Shown here: in pieces, positions 12,468 to 20,278 of the stretch
How the letters are laid out: each line of letters begins with the position of its first letter
Numbering within the stretch: the stretch's first letter is position 1
DNA from: a virus
Virus record (IMG/VR): IMGVR_UViG_3300037245_000165
Coordinates: 1 to 41,608 of that record
Reading direction: 5' to 3' (one strand)
DNA: 41,608 nt
Made by a program: the position numbers and the translations under genes
Notes under the pieces: model-generated
What the model was told of the DNA's origin: nothing
The model's input: the letters and a program-made list of their open reading frames with translations, nothing else
The model's database searches: none

Positions 12468-13010
12468 ATGGCTAGATGCAAAACATGTAAAGATAAGTTT
12501 GAACCTAAAGTTTTCTTACAAAAAAACTGCTTAAAAAAAGATGAATGTATAAAAGCAGAATTAAAACTTAAAAAGCAAGCATCTAAAAAGAACTGGAATA
12601 AAGAAAAGGCTAAAAGAAAAGAGGCTCTAAAAACTAATTCCGACTATGTTAGAGAGTTGCAAGTAGTATTTAATACTTTCATACGTGAAAGAGATAAAAA
12701 CAAACCATGTATAAGCTGCCCTAAACCGCTAAGTTCTAAATTTGATGCTGGACATTATTATTCAACTGGTAGTTATCCAGAATTAAGATTTAATGAAGAT
12801 AATGTACATGGTCAATGCGTACATTGCAACCAACATAAAAGAGGTAATTTAATAGAATATTTAGAAGGATTACAAACTAGAATAGGTTTAGTAAAAATTT
12901 TAAAATTAAAACAGTTAGCTAATGTTCCTAGAAAGTACACAATAGAAGAACTAGAAGGATTAAAAGTACTGTATAAACTTAAAATAAAAAACTTAAAAGA
13001 TAGTTCATAA
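12468..13010 (+). CDS. ninG: NinG/Rap-like recombination protein
   Basis: The 180-aa protein matches lambda NinG. An N-terminal zinc-ribbon-like part has C-x2-C (CKTCKDKFEP) and later cysteines. It is followed by a long lysine-rich helix, then CISC (about 83-86), AGHYYSTGSYPELRFNEDN and the HGQCVHCNQHKRGN core (about 116-129). The last region resembles an HNH-type metal-binding nuclease. Lambda NinG (Rap) acts on recombination intermediates and stimulates exchange between homologous DNAs. It is followed 10 bases later by a cysteine-rich protein. This fits with the SSB-like and annealing proteins as one recombination set. Confidence 0.9.
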   Translation: MARCKTCKDKFEPKVFLQKNCLKKDECIKAELKLKKQASKKNWNKEKAKRKEALKTNSDYVRELQVVFNTFIRERDKNKPCISCPKPLSSKFDAGHYYSTGSYPELRFNEDNVHGQCVHCNQHKRGNLIEYLEGLQTRIGLVKILKLKQLANVPRKYTIEELEGLKVLYKLKIKNLKDSS

Positions 13011-13020
13011 ATAAATAACC

Positions 13021-13302
13021 ATGAATATAATAAACATCATAGAGGGCAATTTAAGAGTAGTACTAAACATTAGAACCCCACTAATGGAATACAGGGAAGA
13101 AAACTATTGTAAAAAGTGTCCTGTTAGCCATGTAGAGGGTAAATATACAGGTATTTGTGTAAAGGATAATGGAGGTTGTGGTTGTGGTGCTGCTGCTAAA
13201 ACATCTCAAAACGGAAAAGGATGCCCTAAAAACTTCTGGGGGAATGACTGGTTTAAGGAAAAGGAATTTAAAGAGTTTGCAGAGGATAAAAGTAATTGGT
13301 AA
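13021..13302 (+). CDS. Cysteine-rich hypothetical protein, 93 aa
   Basis: Eight cysteines are spread over residues about 29-75: CKKC, then C, then CGCG, then CPKN. The spacing suggests zinc or iron-sulphur binding. A WGNDWF segment follows near the C-terminus. The pattern recurs in Bacteroidota phages as an uncharacterised family, to my memory. It lies between ninG and a protein of the LRIGN type, both near the late-gene start. No reaction can be assigned. Confidence 0.75.
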   Translation: MNIINIIEGNLRVVLNIRTPLMEYREENYCKKCPVSHVEGKYTGICVKDNGGCGCGAAAKTSQNGKGCPKNFWGNDWFKEKEFKEFAEDKSNW

Positions 13303-13317
13303 TTAAAACGAATAGAT

Positions 13318-13683
13318 ATGGAAGCAAAAGATTTAAGAATAGGGAATTTAATTTATCAATTCGATACAGTAGAAAATGTGACGGTTGATACTTTTAATGC
13401 GTTAGATGATGGGTTTAGTAAAGATTCATTTGAACCAATACCACTAACAGAAGAATGGTTGGTTAAGTTTGGGTTTGAATGTATTGAAAAAGATGTGCCT
13501 TGTTTAAGAGATAGAACAATGTCAAGGTTTTTCCTAAACAACTTCAATATAGAAATTCTATCAGATGGGCAAATTTATCAAAAGCACTTTGAGTCAACTG
13601 AGCTAATAAACTGCGATTACATCCACCAATTACAAAACCTTTACTTCGCTTTAACAGGTGAAGAACTAACAATTAAAAAATAA
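13318..13683 (+). CDS. LRIGN-type hypothetical phage protein, 121 aa
   Basis: The protein begins EAKDLRIGNLIYQ and ends with YIHQLQNLYFALTGEEL, with PIPLTEEWLVKFGFE in the middle. This combination is widespread in Bacteroidota phages and conjugative elements, but the role is unknown. An SH3-like strand set at the start and an amphipathic end helix are likely. It is the last gene before the late (packaging) operon, and a promoter-like TAAATTTG follows at 13688. Confidence 0.85.
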   Translation: MEAKDLRIGNLIYQFDTVENVTVDTFNALDDGFSKDSFEPIPLTEEWLVKFGFECIEKDVPCLRDRTMSRFFLNNFNIEILSDGQIYQKHFESTELINCDYIHQLQNLYFALTGEELTIKK

Positions 13684-13687
13684 TTAT

Positions 13688-13695
13688 TAAATTTG
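13688..13695 (+). promoter_or_regulatory. Possible -7 box of late promoter
   Basis: TAAATTTG matches TAnnTTTG and lies 26 bases before the small terminase ATG. No TTTG is found at the expected distance upstream, so this is a weak call. It may rely on a phage activator. Confidence 0.35.
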
Positions 13696-13720
13696 TTGAA
13701 TAATCATATTATTTCAAGTT

Positions 13721-13981
13721 ATGACTAAACATGGTGGAGCAAGAAAAGGAGCAGGAAGAAAATCTAAATCAACAGAAGAAGAAAAGATTGAACTAATAAC
13801 TGCAGAGATACCTAAAAAAGAAATTATTAAACTTTGTGCAGATCAGGCACGTAAAGGTAATATGAAATCTATTGAACTATTAATGCACTACGTACTAGGA
13901 AAGCCAACAGATAAATTAGATTTAAAGAGTAACCAAGATATACAATTAAATATTCCTAAAATAATATTCACAGAAGCATGA
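13721..13981 (+). CDS. terS: Small terminase subunit candidate
   Basis: The 86-aa protein begins with TKHGGARKGAGRKSKS, the basic G-A-R-x-G-A-G-R-K start that is common in small terminase-like and DNA-binding phage proteins. A helix-turn-helix-like region (EIIKLCADQARKGNMKSIELLMHYV) follows. Small terminases recognise the packaging site and regulate TerL. It is shorter than typical TerS (often 120-180 aa). The position directly upstream of TerL, separated only by a lipoprotein gene, supports the call. Confidence 0.65.
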   Translation: MTKHGGARKGAGRKSKSTEEEKIELITAEIPKKEIIKLCADQARKGNMKSIELLMHYVLGKPTDKLDLKSNQDIQLNIPKIIFTEA

Positions 13982-14424
13982 AGAAACTAATTATTATACT
14001 AAGCGTTTTAACTTTGTCATGTACAAAGCAAGAAACACCACAGCCAAAACTAAGCAACTCTAATACTACACCATCTCAAACTATGGCTACCTATGATTTT
14101 AATGGTAATTGGGATTGTTATAATTGGGTAATAAACGATATGACAGGAGAAACGCAGCACCGTAGATTTATATTATCAGGTCAAACTAGTACACATCTAT
14201 CTGTCAGTTTAAATGCTTACTATTCAAATGGAACTTTTAACCAACTGTTAAATGGTTCTAGTGCGATAGTAGATAGTAATTACTTTAATGATTCGTTTAA
14301 TCCTATACAACAAAGTTTTAAGGGCGTTTTAACATCAGACACTACACTAATGATATATCACTATGAAGTAGATGGAATAGGCTTAATAGATACATTCCAA
14401 GTTAAAGAGTTTATAAAGCAGTAA
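13978..14424 (+). CDS. Phage-encoded lipoprotein inside packaging operon
   Basis: The 148-aa protein starts MKKLIIILSVLTLSC, a typical signal peptide with lipobox LTLSC, so Cys15 would be lipidated after cleavage. The rest is polar and beta-rich (NGNWDCYNWVIN, HLSVSLNAYY), like small Bacteroidota surface lipoproteins. The ATG overlaps the small-terminase stop (ATGA), and the stop abuts the TTG start of TerL, so it is translated within the packaging operon. A superinfection-exclusion or receptor-masking role is an attractive guess by analogy with other phage lipoproteins. An inserted moron gene without effect on infection is the alternative. Confidence 0.85.
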   Translation: MKKLIIILSVLTLSCTKQETPQPKLSNSNTTPSQTMATYDFNGNWDCYNWVINDMTGETQHRRFILSGQTSTHLSVSLNAYYSNGTFNQLLNGSSAIVDSNYFNDSFNPIQQSFKGVLTSDTTLMIYHYEVDGIGLIDTFQVKEFIKQ

Positions 14425-15639
14425 TTGGATCTTAAACTAAGTAAGAAATACAAACACCTATTTGATAGACCCGAATCAGTAGACACTTATGTTATAACTG
14501 GTGGTAGGTTCTCACAAAAGTCTTTCGCGGTTGGTACTGCATCAGTTCATCTAAGCATACATAAAGAGCATAGAATACTATACGGACGTTATACAAGTGT
14601 ATCAACAAAAGATAGTACCTTTCCAGAAGTAGAAGAAAAGATTAATCTATTAGAATATGAGAACTATTTTAATATAAGTCAAAATAGAATAGATTGTAAT
14701 CTAAACGAATCAAAAATAATATTCAAAGGATTTAAAACAGGTAGTAAAGTTCAATCAGCATCTTTAAAATCATTAAAAGATTTTAGTTGTTTAATCATAG
14801 AAGAAGCAGAAGAAATACCAGACTTTGACACTTATGAAAAAGTATCACTATCAATAAGAGGGAATATAAATACAGATGAGCCAAATATTAAAATACTTAT
14901 ACTCAATCCAACAACAAAAGAGCATTGGATATACAAAAACTTCTTTGAAGAAAAAGGAGTTAAAGGAGGTTACAACGGAATTAAAGATAATGTATGTTAT
15001 ATTCATACCAGTTATTTAGATTGTTTAGAGTTTGTACCCCCCGATATTCTAAGGAGTTTTAACAATATGAAGTTAAAAAGCCCTAACAGATATAAGCATA
15101 TTGTAGAGGGTGGATGGCTGGATAAGGCAGAGGGAGTAGTATTTGAAAACTGGAGCATAGGAAAGTTTGATGATTCATTACCTAGTATTTACGGTATGGA
15201 CTTTGGATATGTTAATGATGCTACTACATTAGTTAAAGTGGCTCAAACAAAAGAAAAGATTTATACTAAGTTAAAGCTGTATAAAAAAGGAATGAGTACA
15301 AGCGATATTATAAACTTCTTAGATGGCAATGTAACTAAGAATGATTTAATAGTAGCAGATTCAGCAGAACCTAGATTGATAGATGAAATAAGAGTTAAAG
15401 GTTTTAATATTGTTAAATGCCGTAAAGGTCCAGATAGTATTAAAAATGGATTAGCTAAAATGTATGTTAAAGAAATAATATCAGAGGAGCAGGATATAGA
15501 AACTCATAGAGAATTAAATAACTATTGCTTCCATGATAAGAAATCTAATACACCTATTGATAATTGGAATCACATCATTGATGCTATCAGATACGCACAT
15601 CAAGAACTTAATGAAGATAATAATTTTTGGGTAACTTAG
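14425..15639 (+). CDS. terL: Large terminase subunit (TerL)
   Basis: The 404-aa packaging motor has a Walker A variant GGRFSQKS (26-33) and a Walker B CLIIEEAEE (122-130). Its RNase H-like nuclease carries acidic residues at Asp259 (YGMDFGYVNDA), Asp312 (IVADSAEP) and Asp386 (NHIIDAIRY). It cuts concatemers and pumps DNA into the prohead through the portal. The start is a TTG at 14425 right after the lipoprotein stop; no ATG exists before the Walker A motif. Family: PBSX-type terminase 3. The Phe/Gln substitutions in the usual GxGK loop are notable but leave the Lys-Ser pair. Confidence 0.93.
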   Translation: MDLKLSKKYKHLFDRPESVDTYVITGGRFSQKSFAVGTASVHLSIHKEHRILYGRYTSVSTKDSTFPEVEEKINLLEYENYFNISQNRIDCNLNESKIIFKGFKTGSKVQSASLKSLKDFSCLIIEEAEEIPDFDTYEKVSLSIRGNINTDEPNIKILILNPTTKEHWIYKNFFEEKGVKGGYNGIKDNVCYIHTSYLDCLEFVPPDILRSFNNMKLKSPNRYKHIVEGGWLDKAEGVVFENWSIGKFDDSLPSIYGMDFGYVNDATTLVKVAQTKEKIYTKLKLYKKGMSTSDIINFLDGNVTKNDLIVADSAEPRLIDEIRVKGFNIVKCRKGPDSIKNGLAKMYVKEIISEEQDIETHRELNNYCFHDKKSNTPIDNWNHIIDAIRYAHQELNEDNNFWVT

Positions 15640-15660
15640 TAAATATTAAAAAAATTTTAT

Positions 15661-15710
15661 TTACTTTTGTAAAGTAACATATTTTGTTGCACGATATGAA
15701 GTCATATTGT
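15661..15710. promoter_or_regulatory. Two palindromic operators or hairpins before portal gene
   Basis: TTACTTT-TGT-AAAGTAA (15661-15677) is a perfect 7-bp dyad, and ACGATATGA-AG-TCATATTGT (15691-15710) is a 9-bp dyad with one G-U/T pair. TACTTTTG at 15662-15669 fits the TAnnTTTG box. The 85-base gap between terL and portal holds no ORF. The two dyads could be operators or RNA hairpins. Confidence 0.5.
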
Positions 15711-15724
15711 ACTAATTTTTTTAA

Positions 15725-16987
15725 ATGTCAAGACTTACAGAAGCGTTTAAAGCCCTAACTGGTAAATCCCATAATGTAAATGGCGAAAAATCATTTATTA
15801 AGTTACTATCTAATATAGGCTTAGGCGAAAAATCAATAGAGAAGTATTTAGAAGAGGGTTATTTGAATAATAACCATGTTTATTCAATAATAAATAGGAT
15901 AGCTTCATCAGGTGCAGATATACCAGTTATAATAAAAAATGTATTAAGAGATGGAGAAGAAGAGATAGTAAGAGAGGGGGATTTTTACAACTTTGTACAT
16001 AATCCTAATAATGAAAACACTTATAAGTCTTTTACTTATCAATCCTTAGTTTATCAATTAGCAACAGGTAATGAAATACAATACGGGGTTAAGGCTGTAG
16101 GCTTTCAACATTTTTCTGAAAGGTGGAATTTAGCACCTCAATATATTATTCCTAAAGTTACAAACTTAATAACTGGACCACAAGCCACTTCATATAAGTA
16201 TAATTATAGCGGTACAGATTATAATTTAGATATTGAAGAGGTGATGCACTTAAAAAAGTTTAATCCAGATCCAGGAGCAGAAAATGCAGTAATGGGTATG
16301 AGTCCTTTGTCTGCTGCTTATAGAACGTTAGTAGCTTCTAATGAGATTATAACTGCTGATGCATCTTTAATAAAGAATAAAGGAGCAATAGGTTTATTAT
16401 CTTCTAAGGGAGATAGGGCAACTACATCAGAAGAAGGTAAGCAACTAGATAAAGCACTTAAAAATAAAATAGGCGGGGGAGATAATTACGGATCTATAAA
16501 GGTTACTTCGGGTAATTTTGATTTTATAAAGTTTGCAATGAGTCCAGCAGATTTACAGATACTAGAAAGCGGTGTAATTAAGTTAAGAGATTTATGTTCT
16601 GTTTACGGTGTTAAGTCCAGAATGTTTAACGATCCAAAAGGAGCATCATACAATAATGCTAAACAAGATACAAAAGACTTTTATATTAATGGTGTACTAC
16701 CTCCGCTACATAGTGAGATAGATCATTTTAATAAATTCTACGTACCAGGGTGGAACGAAAGAGATAATTCAAACTATTTTATAGAGCCAGATATATCTAG
16801 TATAGAGGCTTTACAAGATGACAAAAAATTAGAAGCTGAAAAGGATAAGATTGTTATGGATGGTATTAATGTAATATTAAACATGCCAATATCACCAGAA
16901 GGCAAGCAAAAACTACTTATAGACAATTATTATTTTGATGAAGAAACTGCGAAAATTATAACTAATATACAAGCAAATGAAGAATAA
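15725..16987 (+). CDS. Portal protein (HK97-type)
   Basis: The 420-aa protein matches HK97-family portals. An N-terminal helix contains NNNHVYSIINRIASSGADIPVIIK. A middle region has the NPNNENTYKSFTYQSLVYQLATGNEIQYG segment, typical of portal clip and stem regions, then VMHLKKFNPDP and MGMSPLSAAYRTLVASNEI. It would form the dodecameric ring through which TerL packages DNA. It sits between TerL and the prohead protease, overlapping the latter by 11 bases, in the standard head order. Confidence 0.9.
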   Translation: MSRLTEAFKALTGKSHNVNGEKSFIKLLSNIGLGEKSIEKYLEEGYLNNNHVYSIINRIASSGADIPVIIKNVLRDGEEEIVREGDFYNFVHNPNNENTYKSFTYQSLVYQLATGNEIQYGVKAVGFQHFSERWNLAPQYIIPKVTNLITGPQATSYKYNYSGTDYNLDIEEVMHLKKFNPDPGAENAVMGMSPLSAAYRTLVASNEIITADASLIKNKGAIGLLSSKGDRATTSEEGKQLDKALKNKIGGGDNYGSIKVTSGNFDFIKFAMSPADLQILESGVIKLRDLCSVYGVKSRMFNDPKGASYNNAKQDTKDFYINGVLPPLHSEIDHFNKFYVPGWNERDNSNYFIEPDISSIEALQDDKKLEAEKDKIVMDGINVILNMPISPEGKQKLLIDNYYFDEETAKIITNIQANEE

Positions 16988-17858
16988 AACACTACAGCAA
17001 AAAATGGCTACTCATTTTGGTGTTAAAACTGTTGAGGGTACAACCTCTATAAAGCAGGTTGATCCAGATAAAAGAACTGTTGAATTTGTTGCTAATACAT
17101 ATTTCTTTATTGATAGCGACCAAGATATGTTAGTATTAGGTTGTGCTTCTAAATCTATAAATGATAGAGGACCAAAATCTAATGCTGTTGCAAAAATAAA
17201 ACATCAATCTGATCACGTGTTAAATACTAAGAATGTAGTAGGTAGGTTTGATTTAATTGAAGAAAGAAATATAGATGGTATGGATTGTCTTTATTGCGAA
17301 AGTCATATACCAACAACAGCAAAAGGAAACGATGATTTAATTAATTATCAAGAGGGGTTATATGATAATCATTCAATAGGGTTTAGATATGTAAATATAG
17401 TTAAAGCAGTTTTAAATTCTACAAATGAATCAGAGCGTAAAGCGTGGGATGAGTTCTATCCTTTAGCATTAAACCCTGAAAAGGCAGATGAGGCTGGTTT
17501 CTTTTGGATAGTTAAAGAAATAGAATTATTTGAAATTAGTGTAGTATCTTATGGGGCAAATGAACTAACTCCTACAATAGGTAGTAAATCTAAAAGATCA
17601 AACGAAAAAATAAAAAGTAATCTAATTGATAGATTAGATGAATTAAACGTACAACTTAAATCGCTCTCGGAAAGCAAAAATCAACGTGGATTAATCAACA
17701 TGGAGATATTGCAAATGAAGCAAATAATTACCGATTTGAAATTAATCGAGCCATCTAAAAAAGATACTGATTTGAATCAGCCATCTAATAAAGATACCGA
17801 AGAAGACAAATCAAAAACAATTAATATAATTACTAACCTTTCAAAAAATTATAAGTAA
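16977..17858 (+). CDS. HK97-type prohead protease
   Basis: The 293-aa protein has a catalytic domain within residues 20-205. Histidine lies in KIKH (76) and the nucleophile in HSIGFR (Ser133), with a later EIELFEISVVSYGANELTP segment completing the Ser-His active site of the family. It cleaves the scaffold or delta domain of the capsid during maturation. The C-terminal 90 residues are a charged linker (KDTDLNQPSNKDTEED), possibly a fused scaffold. It is followed directly by the capsid gene, sharing one base (A in TAATG). Confidence 0.9.
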   Translation: MKNKTLQQKMATHFGVKTVEGTTSIKQVDPDKRTVEFVANTYFFIDSDQDMLVLGCASKSINDRGPKSNAVAKIKHQSDHVLNTKNVVGRFDLIEERNIDGMDCLYCESHIPTTAKGNDDLINYQEGLYDNHSIGFRYVNIVKAVLNSTNESERKAWDEFYPLALNPEKADEAGFFWIVKEIELFEISVVSYGANELTPTIGSKSKRSNEKIKSNLIDRLDELNVQLKSLSESKNQRGLINMEILQMKQIITDLKLIEPSKKDTDLNQPSNKDTEEDKSKTINIITNLSKNYK

Positions 17859-19135
17859 TGAAAGAATTTAAAGTAAAGTCTTCTGAGGAAATAGCAAAGC
17901 TAAACGAAGAAGATAATGCTAAGTATTTTGCTAGTCTATTAGATTGGCAAACGAAAAGTATCGAAGAATTAACTGCAAAGTCTAAAGAAGATGGAGCAAA
18001 AAAAGAAGAGTTAGACGCTCAAATTAAAGAATTAACTTCTGCTAATATTACAGCAATGAAATCTACTTTGGAAAACCAAGGCGGTGTAATTGCTAAATTA
18101 GTAAAAGAAGTAGAGGCTAAAACGGAAAACGAGCCAGTAACTTTTAAGAATGCAATTTATACTGCATTAACTGAAAAAGCTGATGAGTTAAAAACATTAG
18201 CAGAATCAAGCCAAAAGAATATAAGATTAGAAATTAAAGCATCACAAGGTGCTTCCGATATTACTTCTGGTACTGATTTTGCGGATATGCTTCCTGGTGT
18301 AGGTCAGATAGCTACTAGGCAAACATTTATGCGTTCTTTGTTCAATCAAAGAAATACTAACAAAGAATACATAAAGTATAATGATCAGGAATCAGTTGTT
18401 AGAGATGCTAAAAATGTTGCTGCATGTGCTGCTTCAACTCACACTTCTAAAATCACATGGCAAGTTAGAACGTTGCAAATCACTAAAGTTAGAGATTATG
18501 TTGATGTGTGTATTGACATGATGGATGATTACGAGTGGGTTAGTGGAGAAATTAGAGATTTAGTTTCTACTGATGTTGCTTTAAAAGTAGATGAAGGTCT
18601 ATTATTAGGGACTGATGTTTATCCAGAACTTAATTCTGTTGATGCTGTTGCTTCTACTTTTGCTGCTGGATCTTACGCTACTAGCGTACAAGCTCCAACC
18701 TTAGTAGATTTAATTCAAGTAGCTTCATGTCAAATTTCTGATGCTGGTTTAAATAATAAATTTTCTGCTAATGTAGCTCTTTTAAATCCTGCTGATAAAT
18801 GTTTAATGACATTAGAAAAGGATGCTAACAACAACTATTTAATTCCTAATTGGATTACTTCTGATGGAATGAATATTGGAGCTGTTAGAGTTATTACAAA
18901 TTCTTTAGTACCTGCAAACGAAATGTATGTAATGGATTCTACTAAAGGAACTGTTGTATCTCGTAGAGGAACTACTGTTGAATTTGGATTTGAAAACAAT
19001 GATAACTTTGAAAAAGAGTTAGTTACAGTAAAGGCTTACGAAAGATTAAACTTCTTAGTAAGAAATGTTGATGCAAATGCTTTTATGCACGTGCCAGACA
19101 TTGACGCTGCAATTATCGCTATTACTAAACCGTAA
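17858..19135 (+). CDS. Major capsid protein (HK97 fold)
   Basis: The 425-aa protein starts with a coiled-coil delta region (about 1-90, EEIAKLNEEDNAKYFASLLDWQ... and repeated K/E) that the protease would remove. The body has HK97-like features: SAVTSGT-like segment SDITSGTDFADMLPGVGQIATRQTF near 133-157, an E-loop area, and P-domain strands up to the end at AAIIAITKP. It forms the icosahedral shell. A hairpin at 19158 may limit read-through, as is common after strongly expressed capsid genes. Confidence 0.9.
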   Translation: MKEFKVKSSEEIAKLNEEDNAKYFASLLDWQTKSIEELTAKSKEDGAKKEELDAQIKELTSANITAMKSTLENQGGVIAKLVKEVEAKTENEPVTFKNAIYTALTEKADELKTLAESSQKNIRLEIKASQGASDITSGTDFADMLPGVGQIATRQTFMRSLFNQRNTNKEYIKYNDQESVVRDAKNVAACAASTHTSKITWQVRTLQITKVRDYVDVCIDMMDDYEWVSGEIRDLVSTDVALKVDEGLLLGTDVYPELNSVDAVASTFAAGSYATSVQAPTLVDLIQVASCQISDAGLNNKFSANVALLNPADKCLMTLEKDANNNYLIPNWITSDGMNIGAVRVITNSLVPANEMYVMDSTKGTVVSRRGTTVEFGFENNDNFEKELVTVKAYERLNFLVRNVDANAFMHVPDIDAAIIAITKP

Positions 19136-19157
19136 TATCCTAACTACCTAATCAAAA

Positions 19158-19183
19158 CCTCGCTATGAAAGTAGCGGGGCTTT
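19158..19183 (+). terminator. Attenuator-like hairpin after capsid gene
   Basis: CCTCGCTA (19158-19165) pairs with TAGCGGGG (19172-19179) with one G-U pair and a 6-base loop, followed by CTTTGG rather than a long T run. This suggests partial termination or RNA stabilisation after the capsid message. Confidence 0.5.
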
Positions 19184-19203
19184 GGTGGTAAAAACAATCA
19201 CTT

Positions 19204-19437
19204 ATGAAAGTAATATTTATAAAAGAGCATCCTTCAGGAATAGAGAGGGGAACTATAATTCCTAATGCTAAACCACAAACTATTGATAGGTGGATGAATG
19301 AAGGATATATTGAATCTTATGAAGAAATGCAATTTGAGGTGGAAAAGCAAGGAGCTTCTTTAGAGATTGGTGGAGGAGCTTCAAAGAAAAAATCAAAGAA
19401 ACAATCAAAATCTGGAAAACGTAGAGGTAAAAAATGA
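19204..19437 (+). CDS. Hypothetical head protein with lysine-rich tail, 77 aa
   Basis: The first half is compact (KVIFIKEHPSGIERGTIIPN, DRWMNEGYIESYEE). The last 25 residues are almost all lysine, serine and glycine (SKKKSKKQSKSGKRRGKK). A basic tail like this could contact packaged DNA or RNA. It lies between the capsid and connector genes, so a minor head or head-completion role is likely. It overlaps the next gene by 4 bases. Confidence 0.6.
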   Translation: MKVIFIKEHPSGIERGTIIPNAKPQTIDRWMNEGYIESYEEMQFEVEKQGASLEIGGGASKKKSKKQSKSGKRRGKK

Positions 19438-19949
19438 GTTTGTACATTCAAATATCAGATTTTAAAGGTCAATCAGAAACGGCTAAAGATATATTCACTA
19501 CTGATGATTTACAGGATTATATTGATAAGTTTGAGGTTAGATACTTGCAGGATTTATTAGGTTGTGAACTTTATGAAGAGTTTGCTACTGACTTTGCAAT
19601 AACTGGAGTATTACCGACTGATCCAAAGTTTCAATTAATATGGAATCCATTTTGTAAAGATGATGATTGTGGTATTAGAAGAAGCGAGGGTATAAAAGAA
19701 ATGTTATCATTATTTATTTACTTTGAGTACTTAAGGGATCAACCAGTAAAAAACAATATAGCAGGTCCACAATTAAACGATCAAGCAAATTCAACAGCAG
19801 CAACGCCAACACAAACAAATATATTTACTAACTATAACGAGGCTTTAGAATCTTATTGGGCTATTCAATGGATTATTTGCGACAATCCAGATAGTTATGA
19901 TTGGGATAAATATAACGGACAATGTAAAGAATTAATAAGTTTGATATGA
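19434..19949 (+). CDS. Head-tail connector-like protein (DUF6712-like)
   Basis: The 171-aa, mainly helical protein has the features YIDKFEVRYLQDLLGCELYEEF and a later YFEYLRDQPVKN, matching what I recall of DUF6712 proteins from Bacteroidota phages, located after the capsid gene. Such proteins resemble the gp6-type adaptor that forms a ring under the portal. The position between capsid and tail genes supports this. The conserved C-terminal WIICDNPDSYDWDKYNGQ segment is characteristic, but exact function is inferred. Confidence 0.7.
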   Translation: MSLYIQISDFKGQSETAKDIFTTDDLQDYIDKFEVRYLQDLLGCELYEEFATDFAITGVLPTDPKFQLIWNPFCKDDDCGIRRSEGIKEMLSLFIYFEYLRDQPVKNNIAGPQLNDQANSTAATPTQTNIFTNYNEALESYWAIQWIICDNPDSYDWDKYNGQCKELISLI

Positions 19950-20278
19950 GTAAGCCGATAAAAATAAATTTTGAATTTACAGATGGACAATCTCATGATG
20001 CTTCTGTTTCTGAAATTTCAGATGCAATAGAAATATGTTATAATTATAATTGGAGTTTAGCACCTAATGCGATTGGATTAGATGCAGACCCTACTTATAC
20101 TATTGAAGTATCTAATAATAATATAGATTGGGCATCTTATGAAACGCCTACACTTGATGCTGCTATTGATCAACCATTTGATGATATACATTTTGCATGG
20201 CTATTTGTTAGAATAAATTATAATGCAGTAGCTAATACTACTGGTACTGTTGAATTTAATTTAGTATTTAAAACATGA
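19946..20278 (+). CDS. Beta-rich structural protein, 110 aa
   Basis: The sequence predicts mainly strands (KINFEFTDG, YTIEVSNNNIDWASYE, FAWLFVRINYNAVANTTGTVEFNL) like an immunoglobulin-like sandwich. It may be a decoration or minor head protein. It overlaps the connector gene by 4 bases upstream and the fibre-like gene by 4 bases downstream. The NNNIDWASYETPTL element is also typical of discoidin-like surface domains. No catalytic motif. Confidence 0.6.
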   Translation: MSKPIKINFEFTDGQSHDASVSEISDAIEICYNYNWSLAPNAIGLDADPTYTIEVSNNNIDWASYETPTLDAAIDQPFDDIHFAWLFVRINYNAVANTTGTVEFNLVFKT

